64,000 bases of DNA, from positions 1,054,001 to 1,118,000 of the forward strand of contig CBDEUH010000004.1 in assembly GCA_965243255.1 (NCBI GenBank). The letters are read 5' to 3'. The notes beneath the pieces were generated by a model, which saw nothing but the letters and a program-made list of their open reading frames with translations, did not search any database and was not told where the DNA came from. The position numbers were made by a program, and so were the translations under genes. The DNA comes from Bin87 sp965243255 (GTDB lineage: Bacteria; Chloroflexota; Dehalococcoidia; Lucifugimonadales; UBA3495). Of this stretch, positions 52,795 to 60,712 are shown piece after piece. Within the stretch, counting starts at the first letter, position 1; each line of letters begins with the position of its first letter.

Positions 52795-54099
52795 GTGCTG
52801 ATCGTACCCGACGCCACGCCCGGACAGCGGCGTTTCTTTTACGGGTGGGTTATCGTAGCCACGATGTTCGCCATCAACTTCTCGACGATGGCGACGGGCA
52901 CGTTGAACTATGGGCTGTTCGTGCTGCCGATGCAGCGGGAGCTGGCGCTGTCCCGCGCTTCTTTCGGCTGGATGCAGACCACGCGGAGGCTATCGGCCGG
53001 AGTGCTCAGCTTCGCGGTGGGGAAACTCATTGACCGCTACGGAGCGCGCGTGTACATCCCGCTTTCGGCGCTCCTGATTTGCGGATGCCTGCTGCTGTTC
53101 AGCATCAGCAGCCAGGCTTGGCAGTTCGTTCTGCTATTCGGAATCATCGGCGCGTCGGGGCTGGCTGCGCCCAACGGCATCGTCACCTCGGTTCCGGTGG
53201 CCAAGTGGTTCGTACGGCAGCGGGGCAAGGCGTTGGCGCTGGCGACGGCCGGGCTGGGCATCGGCGGGATTATCTTTCTGCCGATTACGCAGTGGCTGAT
53301 TGACGGACACGGCTGGCGGGGAGCGTGGCAGATACTGGCGCTGGCCTTCCTGTTGATTTCCCTGCCGCTGGCCGCGGTGTTCCTGCGTCGCCAACCGGAG
53401 GACATGGGCCTGTCAGTTGACGGCATCCCGCCCCGACGGGTTCCGGACGATGGTTTGGCGAGTTCCCGGTCCGTCGGCGGCGACGACGAGCAGATGTGGA
53501 CGGTTCGGGAGGCGCTGCGCACGGGAACGATGTGGAAACTGGTTTCGGTGTTTGCGCTATCGGGTGTCGCCCAGGGGGGAGCGAGTTTCCACCGTATTCC
53601 CTACTTTGTGGAAAAAGCCTACGGCGCGCAGTTGGTGTCCTGGTCGTTTGCCGCTGACGCAGGGGGAGCGGCGGCGCTGGCCCTGGTGTCGGGCTGGCTG
53701 GCCGATCGCATTCCCATACGGTTCCTGGCGGTGGCGTCATTCTCGGGCTTCATCGTCGCCATTCTGCTGATGATATACGTGTCGTCGGCGCAGATGATGT
53801 TCCTGTCAACGACGGTATTCGGGTGCTCGGTGGGCATCGGGATGATTGTTCACAGCTATATCTTTGCCGCTTACTATGGGCGCGCGTTCCTGGGAGCGAT
53901 CCGGGGGATTGTAATGCCCATCAACCTGCTGTCCGCGGGGGTAGGCGCGCCGCTGGTGGGCTATCTGCACGACTATACCGGCTCCTACCTGGCGGCGTGG
54001 TGGACTCTGCTGGGGATCTATGGGCTGAGCGCGGCGTTGATGCTGACGGCGCTGCCGCCGCGGCGGGTGTCCGCCCATCCTTCGACAAGCTCAGGATGA
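52795..54099 (+). CDS. MFS transporter (monocarboxylate/oxalate-formate type)
   Basis: A 434-residue, 12-helix transporter with GWVIVATMFAINFSTM at the start and the loop 2-3 motif GKLIDRYGARV. The central WTVREALRTGTMWKL region is typical of the oxalate/formate-monocarboxylate group. GTG at 52795 directly follows the MBL stop. The last seven codons (HPSTSSG) come from a dispersed palindromic repeat that also supplies the stop codon, so the original C-terminus has been replaced or extended. Confidence 0.85.
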   Translation: MLIVPDATPGQRRFFYGWVIVATMFAINFSTMATGTLNYGLFVLPMQRELALSRASFGWMQTTRRLSAGVLSFAVGKLIDRYGARVYIPLSALLICGCLLLFSISSQAWQFVLLFGIIGASGLAAPNGIVTSVPVAKWFVRQRGKALALATAGLGIGGIIFLPITQWLIDGHGWRGAWQILALAFLLISLPLAAVFLRRQPEDMGLSVDGIPPRRVPDDGLASSRSVGGDDEQMWTVREALRTGTMWKLVSVFALSGVAQGGASFHRIPYFVEKAYGAQLVSWSFAADAGGAAALALVSGWLADRIPIRFLAVASFSGFIVAILLMIYVSSAQMMFLSTTVFGCSVGIGMIVHSYIFAAYYGRAFLGAIRGIVMPINLLSAGVGAPLVGYLHDYTGSYLAAWWTLLGIYGLSAALMLTALPPRRVSAHPSTSSG

Positions 54100-54103
54100 G
54101 CGG
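54071..54103. repeat. Dispersed palindromic repeat (TTCGACAAGCTCAGGA type)
   Basis: CCGC.CATCCT and AGGATG.GCGG form a 10-bp stem with one mismatch around TCGACAAGCTC. This matches a repeat found between genes in many bacteria. It overlaps the last MFS codons and ends 6 nt before the crotonase stop. Confidence 0.7.
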
Positions 54104-54108
54104 ACTCG

Positions 54109-54879
54109 TTAGCGGCCCTGGCCTCGGTCGAGGTAGTCCTGGCCGGAGCCCAGGCCCTCCAGCGCCAGGCCATAGCCCAGCAGTTCGTGCAACTCGCCTT
54201 TGAGCTTGTGGGTCAGCAGGACGCGGGAATAGCGCAGCACCAGCCGGGGCTGTTGGGCCAGTTGGCGGGCCAGCTCCCAGGCGCGGGGCAAGAGTGCGTC
54301 CGACGGCAGCACCTCCGCCACCAGGCCGAGTTCCTGCGCTTTGGCGGCGTCCAGCTGTTGGCCGGTGAGCAGGAAGTATCGGCCCCGGTTGATGCCCAGC
54401 AGCAGGGGGTAGATGATGTGCATACCGTCGCCGGGGGTGAGGCCGCTCATAAAGTGGCCGGAATCCTGAAAGGTGGTATGGGGCGCGGCCAGCACGATGT
54501 CGCTGAGCAGGGGCAGCTCAGAATGTCGCAGGGCGGGGCCGTTGACGGCGGCGATGACGGGCACCTCGATATTGAGCAGGTTGCCCAGCAGGTGCTTGCC
54601 CTCCCAGTAGGTGTAATCCCACTGCTCCGGTGTGCGGCGCGGGACGGTGTCGCTGCTGCCGGCCGGGCCGGTGAATCCGTCGCCGGCGCCGGTCATGATG
54701 ATGACCTTGTTGTCCGGGTCGGTTCCCACGGTGTGGAACACTTCGGGCAGTTCGGTGTGCGGGCCGGCGCCCCACTGCAGGGTGTCGCCGTCGCTGTGCA
54801 GCGTCATTTGCAGGACGCCGTCTTCACGTTCGAGACGAGCGTATTGATATCGGTTTTGGTAATCTTCGAGCCGAGCCAT
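54109..54879 (-). CDS. Enoyl-CoA hydratase/isomerase (crotonase) family protein
   Basis: A 256-residue crotonase-fold protein: MTGAGDGFTGPAGSSD contributes the first oxyanion-hole loop and AAVNGPALRHSELPLLSDI the second. The usual GGGxEL is replaced by RHSEL, so catalysis may differ from classical hydratases. ATG at 54879 (MARLEDY) is preferred over an upstream start at 54924. It converges on the MFS gene across the palindromic repeat. Confidence 0.8.
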   Translation of the reverse strand: MARLEDYQNRYQYARLEREDGVLQMTLHSDGDTLQWGAGPHTELPEVFHTVGTDPDNKVIIMTGAGDGFTGPAGSSDTVPRRTPEQWDYTYWEGKHLLGNLLNIEVPVIAAVNGPALRHSELPLLSDIVLAAPHTTFQDSGHFMSGLTPGDGMHIIYPLLLGINRGRYFLLTGQQLDAAKAQELGLVAEVLPSDALLPRAWELARQLAQQPRLVLRYSRVLLTHKLKGELHELLGYGLALEGLGSGQDYLDRGQGR

Positions 54880-54956
54880 TGCAGTACTCCTTCCGGCGGT
54901 GTCGTCGCCGTCAAGTATAATCAATCCGCCGCGCCGTTGGCGGCTGAGGGACCCCT

Positions 54957-55949
54957 ATGACCAGTTCGGACTTCAACATCGGGCCGCAATACCTGGCGGG
55001 CGCATCCGCAGGGGACGTGAGCCCACTGGACGCGCGCCCCCGTACCATGTTCCGCGCGCCGTTGTGCCCCAACCTGGACGAGCTGAACGCTGACGTGGCC
55101 TTTATCGGGATGCCTTTTGACCAGGGCACGCTGGGCCGACCCGGCGCGCGCTACGGCCCGGACGCATTGCGCGACGCACCAAGGGCCTACTCGTACCTGG
55201 ACCCCTTCGGGCAGGGCGAGGACGCCGAGGGGTACTTTGACGCCGACGCTGGCGACGAGCTGCTGAGGGGCGTAACCATGGCGGACTGCGGCAACGTAAC
55301 CGTCGCCGCCTCCGACGTGACGCATAATTTTGAGCGGCTGGCCGGCGTGGTCGAACGAGTTGCAGGGCGGGGCGCTTTGCCGGTCATCCTGGGCGGCGAC
55401 CACGCCATCACCTTTCCGGCGGTGGCGGGACTCTCCCAATTCGCGCCGCTGGACATCGTGCACTTTGACGCCCACCTGGATTACACGCATCACTACCACG
55501 GGGCGCTGCTGACCCACGGCAGTCCCATCCGCCGCTGCCGGGAGCTGGCCCATGTGGCCAACATCACGTCCATTGGCATCCGCTCGGTGCGGCGCGCGCC
55601 CTACGAGGAAGCAGTCAGTGACGGCAATCGCATCATCACCACCCGGAAGTTCCGCGAGTTGGGCCCGGAGGCGGTGGCGGAAAGCATTCCGGTCGGGCCG
55701 AATTTGTACATCACGTTCGACGTGGACGCATTGGACCCTACGCAGGCTCCCGGCACCGGAACGCCGGAAGTCGGCGGGCTGCTGTATGAAGAAGCCCGCC
55801 GCTGCCTGACCACACTGGTTCATCGCGCCAACCTGGTGGCCTTTGATATTGTTGAAGTCGCGCCGCCTTACGACGTGTCGCAGTTGACGGTGCAGATTGC
55901 AGCCCGGCTGGTAATGGACATTCTGGCCGCGGGTTTTCCTTCCCGCTGA
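54957..55949 (+). CDS. Arginase/agmatinase family ureohydrolase
   Basis: A 330-residue binuclear Mn2+ enzyme. GGDHAIT, HFDAHLD and FDVDALDPTQAPGTGTPEVGG provide the metal ligands in the usual order, and the length and N-terminus (FIGMPFDQGTLGRPGARYGP) match agmatinases. It hydrolyses a guanidino compound to urea and an amine; the substrate is not fixed. A TATAAT lies at 54916-54921, 35 nt before the ATG. Confidence 0.85.
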   Translation: MTSSDFNIGPQYLAGASAGDVSPLDARPRTMFRAPLCPNLDELNADVAFIGMPFDQGTLGRPGARYGPDALRDAPRAYSYLDPFGQGEDAEGYFDADAGDELLRGVTMADCGNVTVAASDVTHNFERLAGVVERVAGRGALPVILGGDHAITFPAVAGLSQFAPLDIVHFDAHLDYTHHYHGALLTHGSPIRRCRELAHVANITSIGIRSVRRAPYEEAVSDGNRIITTRKFRELGPEAVAESIPVGPNLYITFDVDALDPTQAPGTGTPEVGGLLYEEARRCLTTLVHRANLVAFDIVEVAPPYDVSQLTVQIAARLVMDILAAGFPSR

Positions 55950-55956
55950 CTACGGG

Positions 55957-57504
55957 CTAATCGCCGCGGAGGATGAACTCGGAGACGCGTTCGCCAATCA
56001 TCATGGTGGTTACGTTGGTGTTGGCGCGGATGCAATCGGGCATGATGGAGGCGTCAACCACGCGGATGTTCTCCAGACCGTGCACCTTGCCGTATTGGTT
56101 TACCACGGCCATGGGGTCGGAGGATGGCCCCATCTTGCAGGTGCAGGAGATGTGCTGAGCCGTGGACACGTTGCTGCGCAGCCAGTGGTCGAGGGTGTCG
56201 TCGGTTGCCAGGTCTGAGTCCAGCGGCTCCATGCGCTCCTGGATGATGTCCTTGAAGTCGCCGTGTTCGCCGAGGTGCACTGCGATGCGGACGCCGTCGC
56301 GGAGCCGCTTGCGATCAAACTCTTCCTGCAGATAGTTGTAGTCCAGGTAGGGCTGCTGGTGGGGGTCGGTGGAGTTCAACTTCAACTCGCCGGAGCCGAC
56401 GGCCAGATAGATGGACACCGAGGCGCGGATGCCCATGGGTTCCATGCGGTTGCCGCCCCGGATGACCTGCTCGGTGGCGAAGTTGGAGAAAATCATGATC
56501 ATGTCGTTGCGCAGGTGAGAGCCTTCGGCGGTGTACTTCAAGCACAGCTGGATGCGGGGCTTGAACCCGTCGAGCTCGAACCCTGGAACCGTGCGCCAGG
56601 TTACCGGGACGAGGGGATGGTCGCGGAGGTTCTGACCGACGCCGGGCAGGTCGTGGACGACGGGGAGGCCGAGGCTGCGGAGATGGTCGGCCGGGCCGAC
56701 GCCGGAGAGCATGAGCAGTTGCGGCGAGGCGATGGCGCCGCCGCTGAGGATTATCTGGTCGGCTTCGACGGTGAAGACATCGCCGCCGCTTTCCACCACC
56801 ACGCCGGTGGCCCGGTTACCGTCGAAGATGACGCGATGGACGGTGCAGTTGGGTCGCAGGGTCAAGTTGAGACGATGGCGGGCCGGGTCGAGGTAACCCA
56901 GGGCTGTGCTCCAGCGGATGCCGTTGGGGTTGTTGAAGGGCGTGGAGCCGATGCCGGTTGAATCGGGGCTGTTGTGGTCGTCGGTATGGGGAAAACCGTA
57001 CTCCCGGCAAGCGTTGTAGAAGGCGTTTTGAGCCGGCAGCCATTCCTCTCGTTTGAAGCGGCGCGCGATGATGGGGCCATCGTTGCCATGAAAGTCGTCG
57101 GAGAAGTCGGTATCGGTTTCCAGCCGCCGGAAGCAGCCCAGCAGGTTTTGAAAACTCCACTGGTCGTTGCCCATATCGGCCCAGGTATCGTAGTCCTCGG
57201 GCACGCCGCGCAGAAACATCTGCCCGTTGATGGCGCTGGAGCCGCCGGTAACCCGTCCCCGTGGCACCATAATCTCGGGATTCTCGGCGGTACCGTATCC
57301 GGTGAACTGCCAGTTGTGGTCGCTGGTCATGACGTCGGTGGCGGTGGCGTAGCCGAACTTCACCTCGTCGGGGAGGCGGTCAAAGTCAGGATAGTCCGGC
57401 CCGGCCTCCAGAAGGAGGACGGAACGGTTGGGGTCTTCGCTCAACCTGGTGGCAACGATGGAACCGGCAGAGCCGGCGCCGATGACGATAACGTCGTACT
57501 TCAC
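55957..57504 (-). CDS. GMC family FAD-dependent oxidoreductase
   Basis: A 515-residue paralogue of the enzyme at 33343. It has VIGAGSAGSIVA, GRVTGGSSAINGQMFLRG, GAIASPQLLMLSGVGP, the C-terminal QHISCTCKMG in place of the usual HxxGTCxMG, and NTNVTTMMIGERVSEF. It should oxidise an alcohol with release of H2O2 or electron transfer to a quinone. It stands alone and converges on the ureohydrolase with a 7-nt gap. Confidence 0.88.
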   Translation of the reverse strand: MKYDVIVIGAGSAGSIVATRLSEDPNRSVLLLEAGPDYPDFDRLPDEVKFGYATATDVMTSDHNWQFTGYGTAENPEIMVPRGRVTGGSSAINGQMFLRGVPEDYDTWADMGNDQWSFQNLLGCFRRLETDTDFSDDFHGNDGPIIARRFKREEWLPAQNAFYNACREYGFPHTDDHNSPDSTGIGSTPFNNPNGIRWSTALGYLDPARHRLNLTLRPNCTVHRVIFDGNRATGVVVESGGDVFTVEADQIILSGGAIASPQLLMLSGVGPADHLRSLGLPVVHDLPGVGQNLRDHPLVPVTWRTVPGFELDGFKPRIQLCLKYTAEGSHLRNDMIMIFSNFATEQVIRGGNRMEPMGIRASVSIYLAVGSGELKLNSTDPHQQPYLDYNYLQEEFDRKRLRDGVRIAVHLGEHGDFKDIIQERMEPLDSDLATDDTLDHWLRSNVSTAQHISCTCKMGPSSDPMAVVNQYGKVHGLENIRVVDASIMPDCIRANTNVTTMMIGERVSEFILRGD

Positions 57505-57600
57505 AATGAACCTCCTGGCCCTTGCAGGGTTGTACCCGCCAGAGGCAGACCTACGGCAGGATAAACGGGATGATGGGATTTTACACCGATGGGGGATGAA

Positions 57601-58332
57601 TCAGTCGAGGAAAACGCTCAGGCCGATTGTAGCAGCGACGGTGAGGGTTGCGCCCGTCCATTGGGTAAGATGCGGACGTTCGCGGTTGATGATTACGGCC
57701 AGGACAATGGTGGCTACGGGATGGGCGGCGGCAATGGGGGCAACCGCCGACACCGGGGCCGCGGCGACGCCGAGGTTGTAGCCGACGTAGCCGGCAGCGT
57801 CCAGGGTCCCAACCGCAAGCAGCAGACCCCATCCGCTGCGCTTTGTCGGAAAACGGACGGGCAAACGGTTTAGCTTTGTGAAGGCATAGGTGGGCAACGC
57901 GGACAATGCCCGAACCACCAATACCGCCAGCATAGGGCCGGCCGCGCCGGTAACCCGGTCGAACAGGGCCATTGCGATGCCGATGCCCAGCATCGCGCCC
58001 AGACCCCAGGGCAGGCCGGAACCCACGTCCGCTCCGGTTAGCGGGCCTACCGAAAGCAGAAGGACACCGGCCAGAATCGCCGCCATCAGCGCCAGCTGCT
58101 CCGGTGAGACTCGCTCGCCGAAGGCCGCCACCGCAATCAGGATGGTTACCGCCAGCCACGCCGACGCCGCGGAACTCACCACGGTAACGGCGCCGCGGGA
58201 CAAGCCGGTGTAATAGACGAGATAGCCGACACCCAGAACGGCTCCGGTGAGCGGGGCCCAGGTTGCCAGGGCCGGCCAGTCAACACTGAGTCCGTCGGAT
58301 GCCAGCTCTGCGGTTACGAAAGCCAGGGGCAA
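57601..58332 (-). CDS. EamA/DMT family transporter, start uncertain
   Basis: The frame encodes at least nine hydrophobic helices in the two-repeat EamA pattern. From TTG at 58332 it gives 243 residues, but the frame stays open and protein-like up to 58485 (reading GGIIAPAAGFYWGFSG near its start), supplying the missing first helix. No ATG, GTG or TTG occurs in that extension; ATC codons at 58473 and 58470 and CTG codons are the only candidates. Either a rare start codon is used, probably coupled to the CMD gene just upstream, or the start has been lost. Confidence 0.7.
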   Translation of the reverse strand: MPLAFVTAELASDGLSVDWPALATWAPLTGAVLGVGYLVYYTGLSRGAVTVVSSAASAWLAVTILIAVAAFGERVSPEQLALMAAILAGVLLLSVGPLTGADVGSGLPWGLGAMLGIGIAMALFDRVTGAAGPMLAVLVVRALSALPTYAFTKLNRLPVRFPTKRSGWGLLLAVGTLDAAGYVGYNLGVAAAPVSAVAPIAAAHPVATIVLAVIINRERPHLTQWTGATLTVAATIGLSVFLD

Positions 58333-58490
58333 GGCCAGGCCGATCAGTTGGGTGAGCAGAGTGGTGCTGACACTGCCGATTCTGCCGGCGGCGGAACGGG
58401 CGAGATAGTCGGCGACTCCCCAGGCCAGCAGCCCGGAAAACCCCCAGTAGAATCCGGCTGCGGGAGCGATGATGCCACCGGTCCGCTACT

Positions 58491-59042
58491 CTAGATGGGC
58501 AGTTTGGGTTCGCCGCCGTCGGGAACGTCGATCTCGAAGGAGTTGGCGTTGAAAGCCAGCAGGGAGTAGTAACCCATCAGGGTGGTAATCTCGGTGAGGC
58601 TCAAGGCGCCGTAACGGTTGATGGCAGCCTGGAAGGTGGCTTCGTTGACGCGGTGGTTATCGAAGAGCTCGGTAACGTAGTTGACGACAATCTGCAAGTC
58701 GTCGGACAGCTGGGGCAAGGGCCTGCCGTCGCGGAGGTTGTCCACGAACTCGTCGCTGATGCCCTGCTGGCGGGCGCGGGCCGCGTGGGCGTGCCAAATG
58801 TACTGGCAGTCCATGTTGCGGGCGGTGAGTATCATCACCAACTCCTGCACCTGCTTGGGGAGAGACGATTCGTCGCGCAGGTAGTTGACCAGGTAGTTGG
58901 AGCGGCGTCGCATTTCGGGGCTGTTAATCATGGCGGAGCCGGGGCCGCTGTCCACCACGCCGCCGGAGTTGGCGGTTTCGTGGTCAAAGGCATCGCGCAG
59001 CTGTTCGGGGACCTGGTCGCGGGTGAGTATAGGGGTTCGCAT
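58491..59042 (-). CDS. Carboxymuconolactone decarboxylase (AhpD-like) family protein
   Basis: This 183-residue all-helical protein has the CMD core LVMILTARNMDCQYIWHAHAARARQQG. The CxxC of AhpD is reduced to a single Cys followed by W and HxH, as in the decarboxylase-like branch. It may act on a small lactone or as a peroxide-linked redox protein. ATG at 59042 (MRTPILTRDQVPEQL) is preferred over longer frames. The EamA frame starts right after its stop. Confidence 0.8.
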   Translation of the reverse strand: MRTPILTRDQVPEQLRDAFDHETANSGGVVDSGPGSAMINSPEMRRRSNYLVNYLRDESSLPKQVQELVMILTARNMDCQYIWHAHAARARQQGISDEFVDNLRDGRPLPQLSDDLQIVVNYVTELFDNHRVNEATFQAAINRYGALSLTEITTLMGYYSLLAFNANSFEIDVPDGGEPKLPI

Positions 59043-59139
59043 GGCGCACCTCGCTGAGTTTTGGCAGATGATAGACGGCGGGCCGAGCGGTGGCAAGCGT
59101 ATCTTTGTCGCAGGAATCATAATAGAATGCCGGTATTCT

Positions 59140-59175
59140 GGGCGGGGCCGGGGAATTAATTCACCCCGACCGCCC
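59140..59175 (+). promoter_or_regulatory. Strong leader hairpin before the DHA2-type MFS gene
   Basis: GGGCGG/CCGCCC and CGGGG/CCCCG stack around a 10-nt AT-rich loop (AATTAATTCA). It lies 12 nt after a TAGAAT box (59123-59128) and 16 nt before the GTG start, with no Shine-Dalgarno between. It could be an operator palindrome or a translation-blocking leader. Confidence 0.5.
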
Positions 59176-59191
59176 ATGGTTCTTTGCGACC

Positions 59192-60709
59192 GTGATTGCT
59201 TCCTTAGCCAGCAGCCCGCGCTTCAAGTGGTACGCTTTCGCCGCAATGGCGGTGGGCATATTCGCATCCGTGGTGGACCACGGCAGCGTGGGCGTGGCCT
59301 TGCCTACCATCGCAACCCACTTTCAGACCGACATTCCCAGCGTGCAGTGGCTGGTCATCGGCTTTGCCATGACTATCATCGCGCTGCTGCTGCCCATGGG
59401 GCGGCTGGCGGACCTGATTGGAGCCAAGCGAGTCTTCCTGATGGGAGCCGGGGTGATTATCGCGGGCTCCGTGCTAGCGGGGACGTCAACGGACCTGGCA
59501 GTATTGATTGTAGCGCGCATCGTGCAGGGCGCCGGCGCGGCCATGACCCAGGGCACGGGCATGGCCATCACCATCGGCGCGTTTCCGCCCGGCGAACGGG
59601 GCAAGGCAATCGGCCTGATCATGACGATGGTCGGCACAGGAGCGGTGGCCGGCCCGGCCATGGGCGGGTTCCTGGTGGACGCCTTCGGATGGCGATCGGT
59701 GTTCTTCATCACCGTTCCCATCTTCGCGGCCAGCGCAGGGTTGACCGCGCTGGTTCTGCCCAGCGGGAACGAACCGCGGAGGGTGCAGGGAGTCATCCAG
59801 GGCCGGTTCGACTGGCTGGGGGCATTCCTGTCGTCCAGCGCACTGCTGGCGCTGCTGCTGGGCATATCCAACGCGCACCGGGCCGGGTGGACCTCGCCGC
59901 CCATTCTCGCCGCCGGTGGCACGTTCGTGGTACTGCTGGCCGGATTCGTCTGGTGGGAGCTTCGCAATCCCAGCCCCATGCTGGAGTTGCGCCTGTTCCG
60001 GCGGCGAAACTTCTGCCTGGGAGTTACGGCCAATTACCTGATGTTCATGGGCAGTTCGGCGGTGCTGTTCATGACGCCGTTTTATCTGCAAAACGTGCTG
60101 GGGTATCCGCCATCGGTAGCCGGGCTGGCGGTGGTGCCAGGGGCGACGTGCATGGCGATACTGGGGCCACTGAGCGGAAGACTTTCGGACCGGTTTGGCT
60201 GGCGCAAGTTCACAGTAGCGGGGTTGATGCTATCCTCAACCGGGATTTTCATACTTTCGCGGCTCAGCGAAGACTCCTCGCTGTTCCACGTGATACCGGC
60301 GCTGATGATGACGAGTAGCGGAATGGGAACCTTCTATTCGCCTAACTCCAGTTCCATCCTGAGCGCGGTGGAAAGGGAGAGCCACGGCGTAATATCCGGC
60401 TTGGTGAACCTGATCCGCAACGCCGGCAACGTGGTCAGCGTGGCCGTCGCCACGGCCATCGTAACCGCGACGATGGGATCCATGGGCTTTGAACCGAGCC
60501 TGGACGCGGTGCGGCACGGAGGAGCGACCGGAGTCGGCGCGGCTTTCACTGCCGGGCTGCGAAACGCCTTTCTTGCCATGATGGGATCTCTGTTGATTGC
60601 GCTGTTCCTCTCGGCATTGCCGACGCATCGTGAGGGACAGGCCAGGCCGGTAGCAACGCCGGCGGAAACCGTTCTGCGCCCGGCCACCAGCCAGGCAGAG
60701 GAGAATTAG
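59192..60709 (+). CDS. DHA2-type MFS drug efflux transporter
   Basis: A 505-residue, 14-helix MFS protein with FASVVDHGSVGVALPTIATHF in the first helix and the loop 2-3 motif GRLADLIGAKRVF. It has the motif C-like GAVAGPAMGGFLVDAFGWR in helix 5. Such pumps export drugs or metabolites using the proton gradient. GTG at 59192 gives the standard N-terminus. The TPP enzyme gene starts 3 nt after its stop. Confidence 0.88.
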   Translation: MIASLASSPRFKWYAFAAMAVGIFASVVDHGSVGVALPTIATHFQTDIPSVQWLVIGFAMTIIALLLPMGRLADLIGAKRVFLMGAGVIIAGSVLAGTSTDLAVLIVARIVQGAGAAMTQGTGMAITIGAFPPGERGKAIGLIMTMVGTGAVAGPAMGGFLVDAFGWRSVFFITVPIFAASAGLTALVLPSGNEPRRVQGVIQGRFDWLGAFLSSSALLALLLGISNAHRAGWTSPPILAAGGTFVVLLAGFVWWELRNPSPMLELRLFRRRNFCLGVTANYLMFMGSSAVLFMTPFYLQNVLGYPPSVAGLAVVPGATCMAILGPLSGRLSDRFGWRKFTVAGLMLSSTGIFILSRLSEDSSLFHVIPALMMTSSGMGTFYSPNSSSILSAVERESHGVISGLVNLIRNAGNVVSVAVATAIVTATMGSMGFEPSLDAVRHGGATGVGAAFTAGLRNAFLAMMGSLLIALFLSALPTHREGQARPVATPAETVLRPATSQAEEN

Positions 60710-60712
60710 AGT

